64,000 nt of DNA from NCBI RefSeq assembly GCF_000527175.1, contig NZ_AZUR01000001.1, positions 310,001-374,000 of the forward strand, given 5' to 3'. Shown in pieces: positions 27,249 to 35,256 of this stretch; position 1 is the first letter of the stretch; every line of letters starts with the position of its first letter. Made by a program: the position numbers and the translations under genes. The notes beneath the pieces are model-generated. The model worked only from the letters and a program-made list of their open reading frames with translations. It searched no databases and was not told the origin of the DNA. The stretch is from Pseudogulbenkiania sp. MAI-1. Lineage in GTDB: Bacteria; Pseudomonadota; Gammaproteobacteria; Burkholderiales; Chromobacteriaceae.

Positions 27249-28133
27249 TTAGGGGCTCGCCAGGCGGCTGTCCTGGGTGAAGGCCCAGCGACGCACGATC
27301 TCCAGCGTGCTGAATTTTTCTGCCAGCGACGGCGGGAAGGGGGCGAACGGCGCAGAGAGCTTGACGATGTTCTTGGCGGCATTGTCGAGCACGTCGTGCC
27401 CGGAGCTGCGCCGCACACTGACCGAGCGCAGCGTGCCGTCGGCGTTGACCACCACGGTCAGCTCCAGCGCACCGAAAATCTGCTGGCGCCGGGCTTCCTC
27501 GGGGTAGTTCAGGTTGCCGATGCGTTCGACCTTGAGGCGCCAGTCGTCGACGTAGCGGGCCCATTCCACGCCCCGTGCCGTCACGCCGTAGACGCCCTTG
27601 GGCCGGCCGCTTTCGTCGGGGCGGTTGACGGTGTCGTCGTCGCCCTGCTGGCGCGCCATCAGGCTGGCCTGCGCCAGCAGGGTCTGGGCGGTGATCGGGA
27701 CCGCCGGCTGGGACGGCTGGGGCGGGGCCATGGCGGGAGCCTGCCGGTCGACGCGTGGGGCGGTGAGGCGTTCGTTGACCGGCGGCGGCAGTTTCGCGGC
27801 GGCAACGGCCTGCTGCTCATGAGGCGCCGGCCCGTCGCTGCCGGGGACGATCCGCTCGGGGATATGAGTGGCGAGTTTGCCGGGCTCCGGGGTGTTGCCG
27901 GCGCCGGCGCTGCTCTGTTCGGCCAGGCGCTGGGTGGGCGGCGGGGTCTTTTGCGGGGTTTCGGCCAGCCGCACGCTGATGGTGTTGGCTTCCGGCAGGG
28001 GAAGGGGGTGTATCCAGGAGAGACTGCCGAGGCTGAACAGCAGCGCATGCACCAGCACCGACACGGCCAGGGTGACGGTGAACAGCCAGGTTGTGGCCGG
28101 GGGGCTGGGGGGATGGCGCAGATTATGGGGCAT
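27249..28133 (-). CDS. TonB-like energy-transducing protein
   Basis: A 294-residue protein with one N-terminal membrane helix (about 15-38, 'WLFTVTLAVSVLVHALLFSL'). A long Pro/Ala-rich periplasmic linker follows (about 55-185). A TonB-type C-terminal domain ends the protein ('YPEEARRQQIFGALELTVVV', then 'SVSVRRSSGHDVLDNAAKNI'). It would couple the proton-motive force to outer-membrane receptors. No exbB, exbD or receptor is adjacent, so it may be a TonB paralog with another partner. The upstream in-frame start would add 26 basic residues and is less likely. Confidence 0.88.
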   Translation of the reverse strand: MPHNLRHPPSPPATTWLFTVTLAVSVLVHALLFSLGSLSWIHPLPLPEANTISVRLAETPQKTPPPTQRLAEQSSAGAGNTPEPGKLATHIPERIVPGSDGPAPHEQQAVAAAKLPPPVNERLTAPRVDRQAPAMAPPQPSQPAVPITAQTLLAQASLMARQQGDDDTVNRPDESGRPKGVYGVTARGVEWARYVDDWRLKVERIGNLNYPEEARRQQIFGALELTVVVNADGTLRSVSVRRSSGHDVLDNAAKNIVKLSAPFAPFPPSLAEKFSTLEIVRRWAFTQDSRLASP

Positions 28134-28225
28134 GGCGGCTAGTGTCTCACTGCGGCTGAGTGTAGCACGCCGGCACAACGCCACGCGGGCGGCGGCGTGG
28201 CGTTGTCGCATGCGGCCGACAGTTT

Positions 28226-28690
28226 TCAGCCTTCCAGCAGGCTGCGCAGCATCCAGGCGGTTTTCTCGTGCACCTGCAGGCGCTGGGTCAGCAGATCGGC
28301 CGTCGGCTCGTCGCTGGCCTTCTCCACCACGGCGAAAATGCTGCGCGCGGTGCGGCAGACGGTTTCGTGGCCGTCGACCAGCTGGCTGATCATGTCCTGG
28401 GCGCGCGGCACGCCGCTGGCTTCGGCGATCGAGGTCAGCCGGGCGTATTCGCTGTAGCTGCCCGGCGCGTAGTGGCCGAGCGCGCGGATCCGCTCGGCGA
28501 TCATGTCGACGGCCAGCGCCAGCTCGTTGTAGTGCTGCTCGAACATCAGGTGCAGGGTCTGGAACATTGGGCCGGTCACGTTCCAGTGGAAATTGTGCGT
28601 CTTCAGGTAGAGCGTGTAGGTGTCGGCCAACAGGCGGGAGAGTCCCTGGGCGATGTCCTGGCGGTCTTGTTCGTTGATGCCGATATCCAT
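28226..28690 (-). CDS. dps: Dps-family DNA-protecting ferritin
   Basis: A 154-residue miniferritin that stores iron and protects DNA from oxidative damage. The intersubunit ferroxidase residues are all present with canonical spacing: H35 ('NFHWNVTG'), H47, D62 and E66. An AGGAGG precedes the ATG. The gene is divergent from the DUF167 gene with a short gap. The N-terminus is short and has few lysines, so strong DNA binding is uncertain. Confidence 0.95.
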   Translation of the reverse strand: MDIGINEQDRQDIAQGLSRLLADTYTLYLKTHNFHWNVTGPMFQTLHLMFEQHYNELALAVDMIAERIRALGHYAPGSYSEYARLTSIAEASGVPRAQDMISQLVDGHETVCRTARSIFAVVEKASDEPTADLLTQRLQVHEKTAWMLRSLLEG

Positions 28691-28737
28691 GCTGATCCTC
28701 CTGTATGATGCCCGGTCGTCATGTCATGAAAGACGCC

Positions 28738-29031
28738 ATGAAAACCTGGCTGAGCTGTAACGACAGTGTGATCCGACTGACCCTGCACGTGCAACCGGGC
28801 GCGAAAAAGACCGAGCTGGCCGGCGAGCACGGCGGGGCGCTGAAACTGCGGCTGGCCGCCCCGCCGGTCGAGGGCAAGGCCAATGCCGTGCTGCTGGCCT
28901 GGCTGGCCGAGCGCTTCGATGTCCCCAAGCGCCATGTCGTGCTGGTGAGCGGCGACAAGAGCCGCCACAAGATCGTCGAGATCGCGCTGGCGCTGGACGA
29001 GGCGGCCGTGTTGGCGCGGCTCGGGCTTTAG
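28738..29031 (+). CDS. DUF167/YggU family protein
   Basis: A 97-residue protein of the DUF167 family. The hallmark 'LTLHVQPGAKKTELAGEHGG' and 'LAAPPVEGKANAVLLAWLAE' are present. The family has a compact alpha/beta fold of unknown function. Three in-frame ATGs exist (28705, 28726, 28738); the last begins nearest the conserved region. Its stop codon overlaps the end of the convergent fxsA gene by four bases. Confidence 0.88.
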   Translation: MKTWLSCNDSVIRLTLHVQPGAKKTELAGEHGGALKLRLAAPPVEGKANAVLLAWLAERFDVPKRHVVLVSGDKSRHKIVEIALALDEAAVLARLGL

Positions 29032-29450
29032 TCGAGGTGGCGCGAGCGGTCCACCGGCTCATCCACCCGAGTGTACTCGCCATCGATCACGTTGTCGGCA
29101 GCCTGCGGCGGCGTGGCCGGCCGCTTGATCGTCGGGCCCTGCAGCGGCAGCAGCAGCAACAGCGCCAGCACGTCGCTGATCACCCCGGGAATCAGGAACA
29201 GCACGCCGGCCAGCAGGTAGCGCAGCGGCCACAGCAGGCTGTAGAGCGAGACCCGGTCGCCCTGGCGCATCAGCGAGCCCAGCGTCAGCAGGGCGCCCAA
29301 TTGCTGGTTGCGCAGCATGGCGATGCCGATGATCGCGGACATGACGACCCACAACATGGTCACGCCGCCGCCCCAGGCATCGGCCATGGCCACCAGGGTG
29401 GCGATTTCCGCGAAGGGGTATAACAGTATTAACAGTAAGAGTCCGCGCAT
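29028..29450 (-). CDS. fxsA: FxsA-family membrane protein
   Basis: A 140-residue inner-membrane protein of the FxsA family, named for suppression of phage F exclusion. Four hydrophobic segments are visible: 3-20 (LLLLILLYPFAEIATL), 25-45, 65-85, and 85-100 ('LIPGVISDVLALLLLLP', the family signature). The ATG at 29450 is used rather than a TTG three codons earlier. It is divergent from cutA with only 12 bases between start codons, so their promoters must overlap the two coding starts. Confidence 0.88.
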   Translation of the reverse strand: MRGLLLLILLYPFAEIATLVAMADAWGGGVTMLWVVMSAIIGIAMLRNQQLGALLTLGSLMRQGDRVSLYSLLWPLRYLLAGVLFLIPGVISDVLALLLLLPLQGPTIKRPATPPQAADNVIDGEYTRVDEPVDRSRHLD

Positions 29451-29462
29451 CGAGTCCAACTT

Positions 29463-29804
29463 ATGTCTGAAAATAAATGCCTGCTGGTGTTATGTAACAC
29501 ACCCGACCCTGAAACCGCCAGCCGCATCGCCCGGCAACTGGTGGAGGAGCGGCTGGCCGCCTGCGTCAATATCCTGCCTGCGGTGCGTTCGGTCTACCGC
29601 TGGCAGGGCAAGATGGAAGAAGCCGCCGAGGTGCCGCTGCTGGTGAAGACGACGCGGCAGGCCTACGCCCGGCTCGAACGCCGCCTCTCGGAGCTTCATC
29701 CTTACGAGGTGCCGGAAATCGTGGCGTGCGATATCGCCGCCGGCCTGCCCGCCTATCTTACATGGGTGGCGGGGGAGACCCTTTCAAGTCCGGACGGGTC
29801 TTGA
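29463..29804 (+). CDS. cutA: CutA family protein
   Basis: A 113-residue trimeric ferredoxin-like protein of the divalent-cation tolerance family. The motifs 'NTPDPETASRIARQLVEERL', 'AACVNILPAVRSVYRWQGK' and 'HPYEVPEIVACDIAAG' are typical. Its biochemical role is unsettled. It is divergent from fxsA and followed by the strong promoter of the tRNA-Lys cluster. Confidence 0.93.
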   Translation: MSENKCLLVLCNTPDPETASRIARQLVEERLAACVNILPAVRSVYRWQGKMEEAAEVPLLVKTTRQAYARLERRLSELHPYEVPEIVACDIAAGLPAYLTWVAGETLSSPDGS

Positions 29805-29895
29805 GCGGCAAGAAAACCCGTTGCGATCTAGCCGCCCCCTGGGTTTTCCATTGGGATGAAACTGCGGCATCGGCCCGACAAACCGGACAAAACCG

Positions 29896-29924
29896 TTGAC
29901 AGTGGGCGGCGGGATATTTATAGT
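29896..29924 (+). promoter_or_regulatory. Strong sigma-70 promoter of the tRNA-Lys cluster
   Basis: Consensus -35 TTGACA (29896-29901), a 17-base spacer and -10 TATAGT (29919-29924). The start is expected near 29931, a few bases before the first tRNA. GC-rich discriminator sequence between -10 and the start is typical of stringently controlled stable-RNA promoters. Confidence 0.85.
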
Positions 29925-29937
29925 GTCGGTCTCTCGG

Positions 29938-30013
29938 GGGTCGTTAGCTCAGCTGGTAGAGCAGCGGACTTTTAATCCGTTGGTCGCAAGTTCGAATCTT
30001 GCACGACCCACCA
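29938..30013 (+). tRNA. tRNA-Lys (anticodon TTT), copy 1
   Basis: A 76-base cloverleaf with encoded CCA. Acceptor arms are GGGTCGT/ACGACCC, anticodon loop CTTTTAA with anticodon TTT at 29971-29973, and T loop TTCGAAT. It is the first of three identical tandem copies. Confidence 0.98.
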
Positions 30014-30025
30014 CCGAGGCTCGAT

Positions 30026-30101
30026 GGGTCGTTAGCTCAGCTGGTAGAGCAGCGGACTTTTAATCCGTTGGTCGCAAGTTCGAATCTTGCACGACCCACC
30101 A
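30026..30101 (+). tRNA. tRNA-Lys (anticodon TTT), copy 2
   Basis: Identical in sequence to copy 1, including encoded CCA, and separated from it by a 12-base spacer. It is processed from the same precursor. Confidence 0.98.
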
Positions 30102-30112
30102 TCGAGGCCGAA

Positions 30113-30188
30113 GGGTCGTTAGCTCAGCTGGTAGAGCAGCGGACTTTTAATCCGTTGGTCGCAAGTTCGAATCTTGCACGACCCACCA
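30113..30188 (+). tRNA. tRNA-Lys (anticodon TTT), copy 3
   Basis: Identical to copies 1 and 2, with an 11-base spacer before it. It is followed after 10 bases by the cluster terminator. Confidence 0.98.
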
Positions 30189-30198
30189 AGTTTCAAGC

Positions 30199-30234
30199 AA
30201 AAAGCCCGGTCGCGAAGACCGGGCTTTTTGTTTT
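30199..30234 (+). terminator. Terminator of the tRNA-Lys cluster
   Basis: The stem AAAAAGCCCGGTC/GACCGGGCTTTTT has a 4-6 base loop and is followed by GTTTT. Confidence 0.93.
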
Positions 30235-30358
30235 CTGACTGTCTCTTTTCCTAGTTGTCGCATCCCCTGCCGATTTTTCGCGTCGGCACCCTGCCGGCCC
30301 GCAGCTTTCCTGCTTCTTGCCTGTCCAATCACCATGATGGGATGAGAGGAGGTCCGTG

Positions 30359-30859
30359 ATGGGCACACGATCTCTTGTCGCAGGCCTGGGCCTGCTCATG
30401 CTGCTGGTGCCAGTTTGGGGCGCACGCTCCGAGGTAACGCTGCAGTTCGTGGAACCGCAGCGCTATACCGATGGCGGAGATGGGGGCTATGGTGCCGAGC
30501 GTGGCACCTTGCGCAACCTGGAGCGCCATCTCAAGGCGCTCGGCGCGCGTTGCCTGCCGCAGGGCGAGACGCTCGAATTGCGCATCCTCGACGTGGATCT
30601 GGCCGGGCATCACGAATGGTGGCGGTCGGGCGGTTACGATATCCGCGTGATGCGCGACATCACGTGGCCGCGCATCGAGCTGGAATACGTCTGGCGCGAT
30701 CGGGACGGCCAGCTGCTGGGGCAGGCGCGCGAGCGGGTGTCGGACATGAATTATCTGTGGCGCAGTCCCTATGTGCGCTACGATTCCGAGCCGCTGCCCT
30801 ATGAAAAGGCCATGCTGCGCGACTGGTTCGAGCGCCGTTTCTGCCGCGGGCGGGGTTGA
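30359..30859 (+). CDS. DUF3016 secreted protein
   Basis: A 166-residue exported protein with signal peptide MGTRSLVAGLGLLMLLVPVWGARS. The DUF3016 domain follows ('VTLQFVEPQRYTD', 'LRNLERHLKALGARCLPQGE', 'IRVMRDITWPRIELEY'). The family is periplasmic and of unknown function. An AGGAGG lies 6 bases before the ATG at 30359; the GTG one codon earlier would be too close. It is monocistronic, between the tRNA terminator and a 200-base gap. Confidence 0.87.
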   Translation: MGTRSLVAGLGLLMLLVPVWGARSEVTLQFVEPQRYTDGGDGGYGAERGTLRNLERHLKALGARCLPQGETLELRILDVDLAGHHEWWRSGGYDIRVMRDITWPRIELEYVWRDRDGQLLGQARERVSDMNYLWRSPYVRYDSEPLPYEKAMLRDWFERRFCRGRG

Positions 30860-31060
30860 GCGGGCACCGCCCGCCCTTTTCCGCGGGGCGGGTGGTGTCG
30901 GCCATGCCGCCGCGTGGCTGTCACGAGAAAGGAGGCATGGACGCCTTATTCCATTCCGTCTTCCCTGCTGAGGGCAGGGGGCGGGGCTGCCCCTTGCCAT
31001 TGTTATGCCTTCGGCTGCTGTCGCATAATTCAGTCATATCCCATTGCCGTGAGAATTGTC

Positions 31061-31384
31061 ATGCTGAAGCGCATTGCCCTGCTCCTGCCGTTGTTGTCCG
31101 GGCCGGTGTGGGCCCAGATGCCGGAAGAGGAGGTGCTGGCGGCCCAGATGGCTTACCAGCAGGCGAGCCGCAGCGCCGATGCGGCGCAGGCGCGTCTGGA
31201 GGAGGTCCGCCAGGCCAAGAGCCTGGCCGAGGCGCGGCTGGCCGATGCCCAAACCGAATTGCGGCGGCAAGAAAAGGAACTGGGCGAGGCGGCCGCCAGC
31301 GCCGAGAGGGCCACGCGTCAGCTGCAGGCGGTCGAACAAAGGCTCCGCGAGGCTTGGCGGCGCAAGGAGGGGGTGGCGCGCTAG
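31061..31384 (+). CDS. Small secreted coiled-coil protein
   Basis: I do not recognise a family. The 107 residues start with a signal peptide (MLKRIALLLPLLSGPVWA) followed by one long predicted coiled coil over most of the mature chain ('ARLEEVRQAKSLAEARLADA', Ala/Glu/Arg/Gln rich, heptad-like). It may be a periplasmic structural or scaffolding protein. The ribosome site is weak. It is convergent with the DUF4124 gene, which is also secreted and helical. Confidence 0.65.
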   Translation: MLKRIALLLPLLSGPVWAQMPEEEVLAAQMAYQQASRSADAAQARLEEVRQAKSLAEARLADAQTELRRQEKELGEAAASAERATRQLQAVEQRLREAWRRKEGVAR

Positions 31385-31429
31385 GCGGGAAACAGCCGGC
31401 GTGGCTGCCTGCGGCGTGAACCCGGGAGA

Positions 31430-32023
31430 TCAGCGCCGGGTGAGCTGGTGGTAGCGTTCCAGGTCGTACCGCATTTTCCTGGTCTGGTTGGCGATCTCGG
31501 CCTGTCTGCTGATGATGGCCGCCTCGGTATGGGCGGCTTGTTGGCGGAGGATGCCGAGATTGGTACTCAGGGCGGGGGGGACTGGCTTGCCGCTCTTCTG
31601 CAGCGCCTCGATCTGGCGCGTCTGCTGGACGATGTTCTGCTGCAGCGTCTTCCGGTCGTTCTGCAGGGCGTCGAGTATGCTCTGTTGGACGGCGAGCTGT
31701 TTCTCGCGTTCGGCGCGCAGTTCGTCGGGTGACTGGTAGCTTTCCAGCAGGCCCTTGTCGTAGCGGGCCTGGTAGCGCTGGCGCGCGGCATCAGACTGGG
31801 CGGCGGCTTCGCGCGCCTCGCGCGCGGCGCGCTCCTTGGGCGTTTCCACCGAGCGGGTGACGCTGCCCCGGCGGTCCAGCTCGACCAGGTTGTTGGGGGC
31901 CTGCAGCGGTGGGGCGTCGCTGTAATGGACCTTGCCGGACTCGTCGACCCATTTGTATAGCGTCCCCCCGGCCAGGACCGTCAGCGGGAGCAGGGCGAGC
32001 AGTAGTCCGGCGAGGCGAGGCAT
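31430..32023 (-). CDS. DUF4124 secreted protein with coiled coil
   Basis: A 197-residue exported protein. The signal peptide (1-18) is followed by a DUF4124 domain (about 19-65: 'GTLYKWVDESGKVHYSDAPP'). An Arg/Glu/Gln-rich helical region follows (about 65-197, 'LRAEREKQLAVQQSILDALQ'). The domain's function is unknown; it is common in proteobacterial periplasmic proteins. It is encoded 2 bases after pyrE on the same strand and may be cotranscribed with it. Confidence 0.87.
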   Translation of the reverse strand: MPRLAGLLLALLPLTVLAGGTLYKWVDESGKVHYSDAPPLQAPNNLVELDRRGSVTRSVETPKERAAREAREAAAQSDAARQRYQARYDKGLLESYQSPDELRAEREKQLAVQQSILDALQNDRKTLQQNIVQQTRQIEALQKSGKPVPPALSTNLGILRQQAAHTEAAIISRQAEIANQTRKMRYDLERYHQLTRR

Positions 32024-32025
32024 GA

Positions 32026-32670
32026 TCAGTCGTTCACTCCATATTGGGCGCGGTAGGCGCGTACGGCGTCCAGGTTGGCCGCCAGTTCGGGATTGCCTTC
32101 GAGGAAGGTGAGCAGGTCTTTCAGGGTGGCGATAGCCACCACCGGCAGCCCGTAGGCCTGTTCGACTTCCTGCACGGCGGACAGCGCGCCGGTGCCGCGT
32201 TCCATGCGGTCGAGCGCGATGGCCACACCGGCCGGTTCGGCGCCGGCAGCACGGATCAGCTGGACCGATTCGCGCACCGAGGTGCCGGCGGAGATGACGT
32301 CGTCGATGATCAGCACGCGGCCCTTGAGCGGGGCGCCGACCAGCACGCCGCCTTCGCCGTGGTCCTTGGCTTCCTTGCGGTTGTAGGCGAACGGCACGTT
32401 ACGGCCGGCCTCGGCCAGCGCCATCGAGGTGGCGGCGGCCAGGATGATGCCCTTGTAGGCCGGGCCGAACAGCATGTCGAATTCGATCTTGTCGCTCATT
32501 ATCGCTTTCGCATAAAAGCGCGACAAGTGCAGCGTGGAGAGGCCGTCGTTGAACAGGCCGGCGTTGAAGAAATAGGGAGATTTCCGACCCGCCTTGGTGA
32601 TGAACTCGCCGAACTTCAGCACCTGCTTGTCCAGCGCAAAACGAATAAAATCCTGGCGGAAATCGCTCAT
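32026..32670 (-). CDS. pyrE: Orotate phosphoribosyltransferase
   Basis: A 214-residue enzyme of pyrimidine synthesis that transfers phosphoribosyl from PRPP to orotate. The PRPP-binding motif 'VLIIDDVISAGTS', the orotate/PRPP loop 'AYNRKEAKDHGEGG' and the N-terminal 'KFGEFITKAGRKSPYFFNAG' are intact. GAGG lies 5 bases before the ATG at 32670. It is divergent from xth with 73 bases between starts, an arrangement common in Neisseriales. Confidence 0.97.
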   Translation of the reverse strand: MSDFRQDFIRFALDKQVLKFGEFITKAGRKSPYFFNAGLFNDGLSTLHLSRFYAKAIMSDKIEFDMLFGPAYKGIILAAATSMALAEAGRNVPFAYNRKEAKDHGEGGVLVGAPLKGRVLIIDDVISAGTSVRESVQLIRAAGAEPAGVAIALDRMERGTGALSAVQEVEQAYGLPVVAIATLKDLLTFLEGNPELAANLDAVRAYRAQYGVND

Positions 32671-32743
32671 ATCAACCTCTTTTTGAAACATTAACCATTT
32701 GAAAAGCCTGCCTTTGGCGGCAAGGATAACACGGGAGACTGTC

Positions 32744-33520
32744 TTGCTTCGAATCGTTTCGGCCAACCTCAACGGCGTCCGCTCGGCGGACAAGAAGGGC
32801 TTTTTCGACTGGCTGGCCGGCAGCCAGGCCGATCTGGTGTGCGTGCAGGAACTGAAGGCGCAGCCGGCGGATCTGTCGCCGCGGATGTGCGCGCCGGACG
32901 GCCTCACCGGCTATTTCCACTGTGCCGAGAAGAAGGGCTACAGCGGTGTCGGCATCTATTCCCGGCACCAGCCCGACGCGGTGGTCGAGGGGCTGGGCAT
33001 CGACTGGATCGATGCCGAAGGGCGCTATCTGCAGCTCGATTTCGGCCAGTTGTCGGTGGTGTCGCTGTACCTGCCGTCCGGTTCCAGCTCGGACGAGCGC
33101 CAGCAGGTCAAGTTCGATTTCCTCGACGTGTTCATGCCGCACCTCAACGAGCTGCGCGCCGCCGGCCGCGACATCGTGATCTGCGGCGACTGGAACATCG
33201 CCCACAACGAGATCGACCTGAAAAACTGGAAGGGCAACATGAAGAACTCGGGCTTTTTGCCCGAGGAGCGCGCCTGGATGAGCGACCTGCTCGGCAACGG
33301 GGGCTGGCAAGACGTGTGGCGCCGGCTCTATCCCGAGGTGCCGGGCTACACTTGGTGGAGCAACCGTGGCCAAGCCTACGCCAAGGACGTGGGCTGGCGC
33401 ATCGACTACCACATCGTCACGCCGTCGATGATGGAGCTGGCGCGCACCGCCTCGGTGTACAAGGACGAGAAATTCTCCGATCACGCCCCGTTGATCGTGG
33501 ACTACGACAGGAGCCTGTGA
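32744..33520 (+). CDS. xth: Exodeoxyribonuclease III (AP endonuclease)
   Basis: A 258-residue base-excision repair nuclease that cuts at abasic sites. Metal ligand E36 is in 'CVQELK', catalytic 'GDWNIAHNEIDL' and C-terminal 'FSDHAPLIVDYD' with the catalytic His are all present. The reading frame has no ATG near the conserved start. A TTG at 32744 preceded by GGGAG with 6-base spacing gives the normal N-terminus MLRIVSANLNGVRSA. The gene abuts the downstream hydrolase with no gap. Confidence 0.96.
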   Translation: MLRIVSANLNGVRSADKKGFFDWLAGSQADLVCVQELKAQPADLSPRMCAPDGLTGYFHCAEKKGYSGVGIYSRHQPDAVVEGLGIDWIDAEGRYLQLDFGQLSVVSLYLPSGSSSDERQQVKFDFLDVFMPHLNELRAAGRDIVICGDWNIAHNEIDLKNWKGNMKNSGFLPEERAWMSDLLGNGGWQDVWRRLYPEVPGYTWWSNRGQAYAKDVGWRIDYHIVTPSMMELARTASVYKDEKFSDHAPLIVDYDRSL

Positions 33521-34117
33521 ATGCTCGACGAGGACGATATCTTTCTGCTGACGGTGCCGGGCTGGGGCAATTCCGGCCCGCAGCACTGGCAGACCCTGTG
33601 GGAGCGCAGCTACCCGCTGGTGCGCCGGGTGGAGCAGGAGGACTGGCTGTATCCGGAGCGCGACGCCTGGGTGGCGGCGCTCGCCCGTACGCTGGACGAG
33701 ATCGACGGCAAGGTGGTGATCGCGGCGCACAGCCTGGGCTGCCACACCGCCGTGGCCTGGTTGCTGTCGGCGTCGCTGCCGGAGCAGCGCAAGGTCAAGG
33801 GGCTGTTGCTGGTGGCGCCGCCGGCACTGCCGATCACCGCCGAGCGGGCGCTGGCCAGCGGCGAGCTGCCGGAGGGTGCGCCGCTGCCGGCGTTCACCGG
33901 TTTCGGGGAGGCCTGCGCCCGGCGCCTGCCGCTGCCGGCCATCGTGGTGGCGAGCCGGGACGACCTGTTCTGTCCGTTCGCCGAGGCCGAGCGCATGGCG
34001 CAGGACTGGGGGGCGAAGCTGGTGGATGCCGGCAATGCAGGCCATATGGGCAGCACCGCGGGGCTGGGGAACTGGCCAGAAGGGCAGCGCCTGCTGCAGC
34101 GTTTGATGCTGTCGTAG
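33521..34117 (+). CDS. RBBP9/YdeN-family alpha/beta hydrolase
   Basis: A 198-residue small serine hydrolase. The N-terminal 'TVPGWGNSGPQHWQTLWE' is the family signature. The nucleophile S71 is in 'AHSLGC', with the acid in 'VASRDDLFCP' and the histidine in 'NAGHMGS'. The substrate is unknown. Its ATG follows the xth stop immediately, so the two are cotranscribed, but a functional link is not evident. Confidence 0.88.
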   Translation: MLDEDDIFLLTVPGWGNSGPQHWQTLWERSYPLVRRVEQEDWLYPERDAWVAALARTLDEIDGKVVIAAHSLGCHTAVAWLLSASLPEQRKVKGLLLVAPPALPITAERALASGELPEGAPLPAFTGFGEACARRLPLPAIVVASRDDLFCPFAEAERMAQDWGAKLVDAGNAGHMGSTAGLGNWPEGQRLLQRLMLS

Positions 34118-34219
34118 GACGGGGGGCGGCACTGGGTGCCGGAACCCGTCGTGCTTCACCCGCGTTGCGATGGGTCACGCTGCTACCTAGCTGATGCCCA
34201 AGGTCGAGGTTCTACCCGC

Positions 34220-34256
34220 AAAAAACCATCCGGATTTATCGCCAGATGGCTTTTTT
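34220..34256. terminator. Possible bidirectional terminator
   Basis: An A-rich arm with CCATC pairs with GATGG plus a T tract, with one mismatch and a long loop. It lies between the convergent hydrolase and sulfurtransferase genes. Confidence 0.5.
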
Positions 34257-34269
34257 GTCGGGGAAAGGT

Positions 34270-35109
34270 TCAGCGTTCCACCGGCCGGGCGGGGTCGCTG
34301 CACCATTCGCTCCACGAGCCGGGGTAGAGCCGGCTGCCGGCGAGCCCGGCGTGTTCCATCGCCAGCAGGTTGACGCAGGCGGTCACGCCGGAGCCGCACT
34401 GGTGCACCACTTCCGACCAGTCGTCGCGCGCGCCCAGCAGCGCGATCCATTCCTGCTTCAGCCTGTTCTTGTCCTTGAAGCGGCCGTTCTCGTCCAGGTT
34501 GCGCATGAAGAAGCGGTTCAGCGCACCGGGGATGTGGCCGCCGACCGGGTCCAGCGTTTCGCCCTCGCCGCGGAAACGTTCCGGCGAGCGCGCGTCCACC
34601 AGCACGAAGGCCGGCTCGCGCAGGTTGGCGACGACGGCGTCGACCTTCACCGCCTGCGCCAGTGCCGGGCGGCTGCCGTAGCGTTGCGTGTGACGGCGCG
34701 GGACGTCCCGCGTCAGGGCACCGCCGTTTGCCAGCCAGGCCGGCAGGCCGCCGTCGAGCACGGCGACCGCTTCGTGCCCCAGCCAGCGCAGCAGCCACCA
34801 GGCGCGCGCGGCGAACATGCCGCCGGCGTCGTCGTACACCACCACCTGCTTGCCCGGCGTGACGCCGCAGGCGCCCAGATCGGCCGCCAGGCGCTGGCCT
34901 TCCGGTAGGGGGTGGCGGCCGTTGCGGCCGGTTTTCACGCCGGACAGGTTGTAATCGAGGTTGAGGTAGTGGGCACCGGGAATGTGCCCCTTGTTGTAGG
35001 CGTGGTGGCCATGGTCGGGGTCATTGAGCTGGAAGCGGCAGTCCAGCACGACGCGCTCGGTTTCCGGCAGGGCGGCGAGTTCGCCGAGGGAAATCAGCGT
35101 GGTAAACAT
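34270..35109 (-). CDS. sseA: 3-mercaptopyruvate/thiosulfate sulfurtransferase
   Basis: A 279-residue two-domain rhodanese. The inactive N-terminal domain (1-135) contains 'NKGHIPGAHYLNLDYNLSG'. The catalytic C-terminal domain has active-site C238 in C-G-S-G-V-T-A-C, and 'DARSPERFRGEGETLDPVGG' earlier. The C-G-S-G-V loop points to 3-mercaptopyruvate rather than thiosulfate. It is cytosolic and monocistronic. Confidence 0.9.
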   Translation of the reverse strand: MFTTLISLGELAALPETERVVLDCRFQLNDPDHGHHAYNKGHIPGAHYLNLDYNLSGVKTGRNGRHPLPEGQRLAADLGACGVTPGKQVVVYDDAGGMFAARAWWLLRWLGHEAVAVLDGGLPAWLANGGALTRDVPRRHTQRYGSRPALAQAVKVDAVVANLREPAFVLVDARSPERFRGEGETLDPVGGHIPGALNRFFMRNLDENGRFKDKNRLKQEWIALLGARDDWSEVVHQCGSGVTACVNLLAMEHAGLAGSRLYPGSWSEWCSDPARPVER

Positions 35110-35256
35110 GGTGGCTCTCCATTAAGCGAGGGAGCCGCTTAAAAGCTGGCCGGTGGGCCGGCTTGCAAGCGGTTCCACAGGGATGACGACTAGCCTGCAC
35201 AGAGCGTTTGGCAGGCGGCAAGCCCGCCTTCATGCCGATGATACCGGCCGCCTGCC

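Noticed and set aside
29999..30238. 79-codon ORF across the tRNA-Lys genes, encoding the repeated SLAQLVEQRTFNPLVASSNL peptide
   Set aside because: It is a translation of the tandem tRNA genes themselves, a well-known false annotation.
30914..31419. AAGGAGG followed by ATG at about 30929 as the start of a new gene
   Set aside because: The spacing of two bases is too short and the frame runs into the coiled-coil gene without family sequence.
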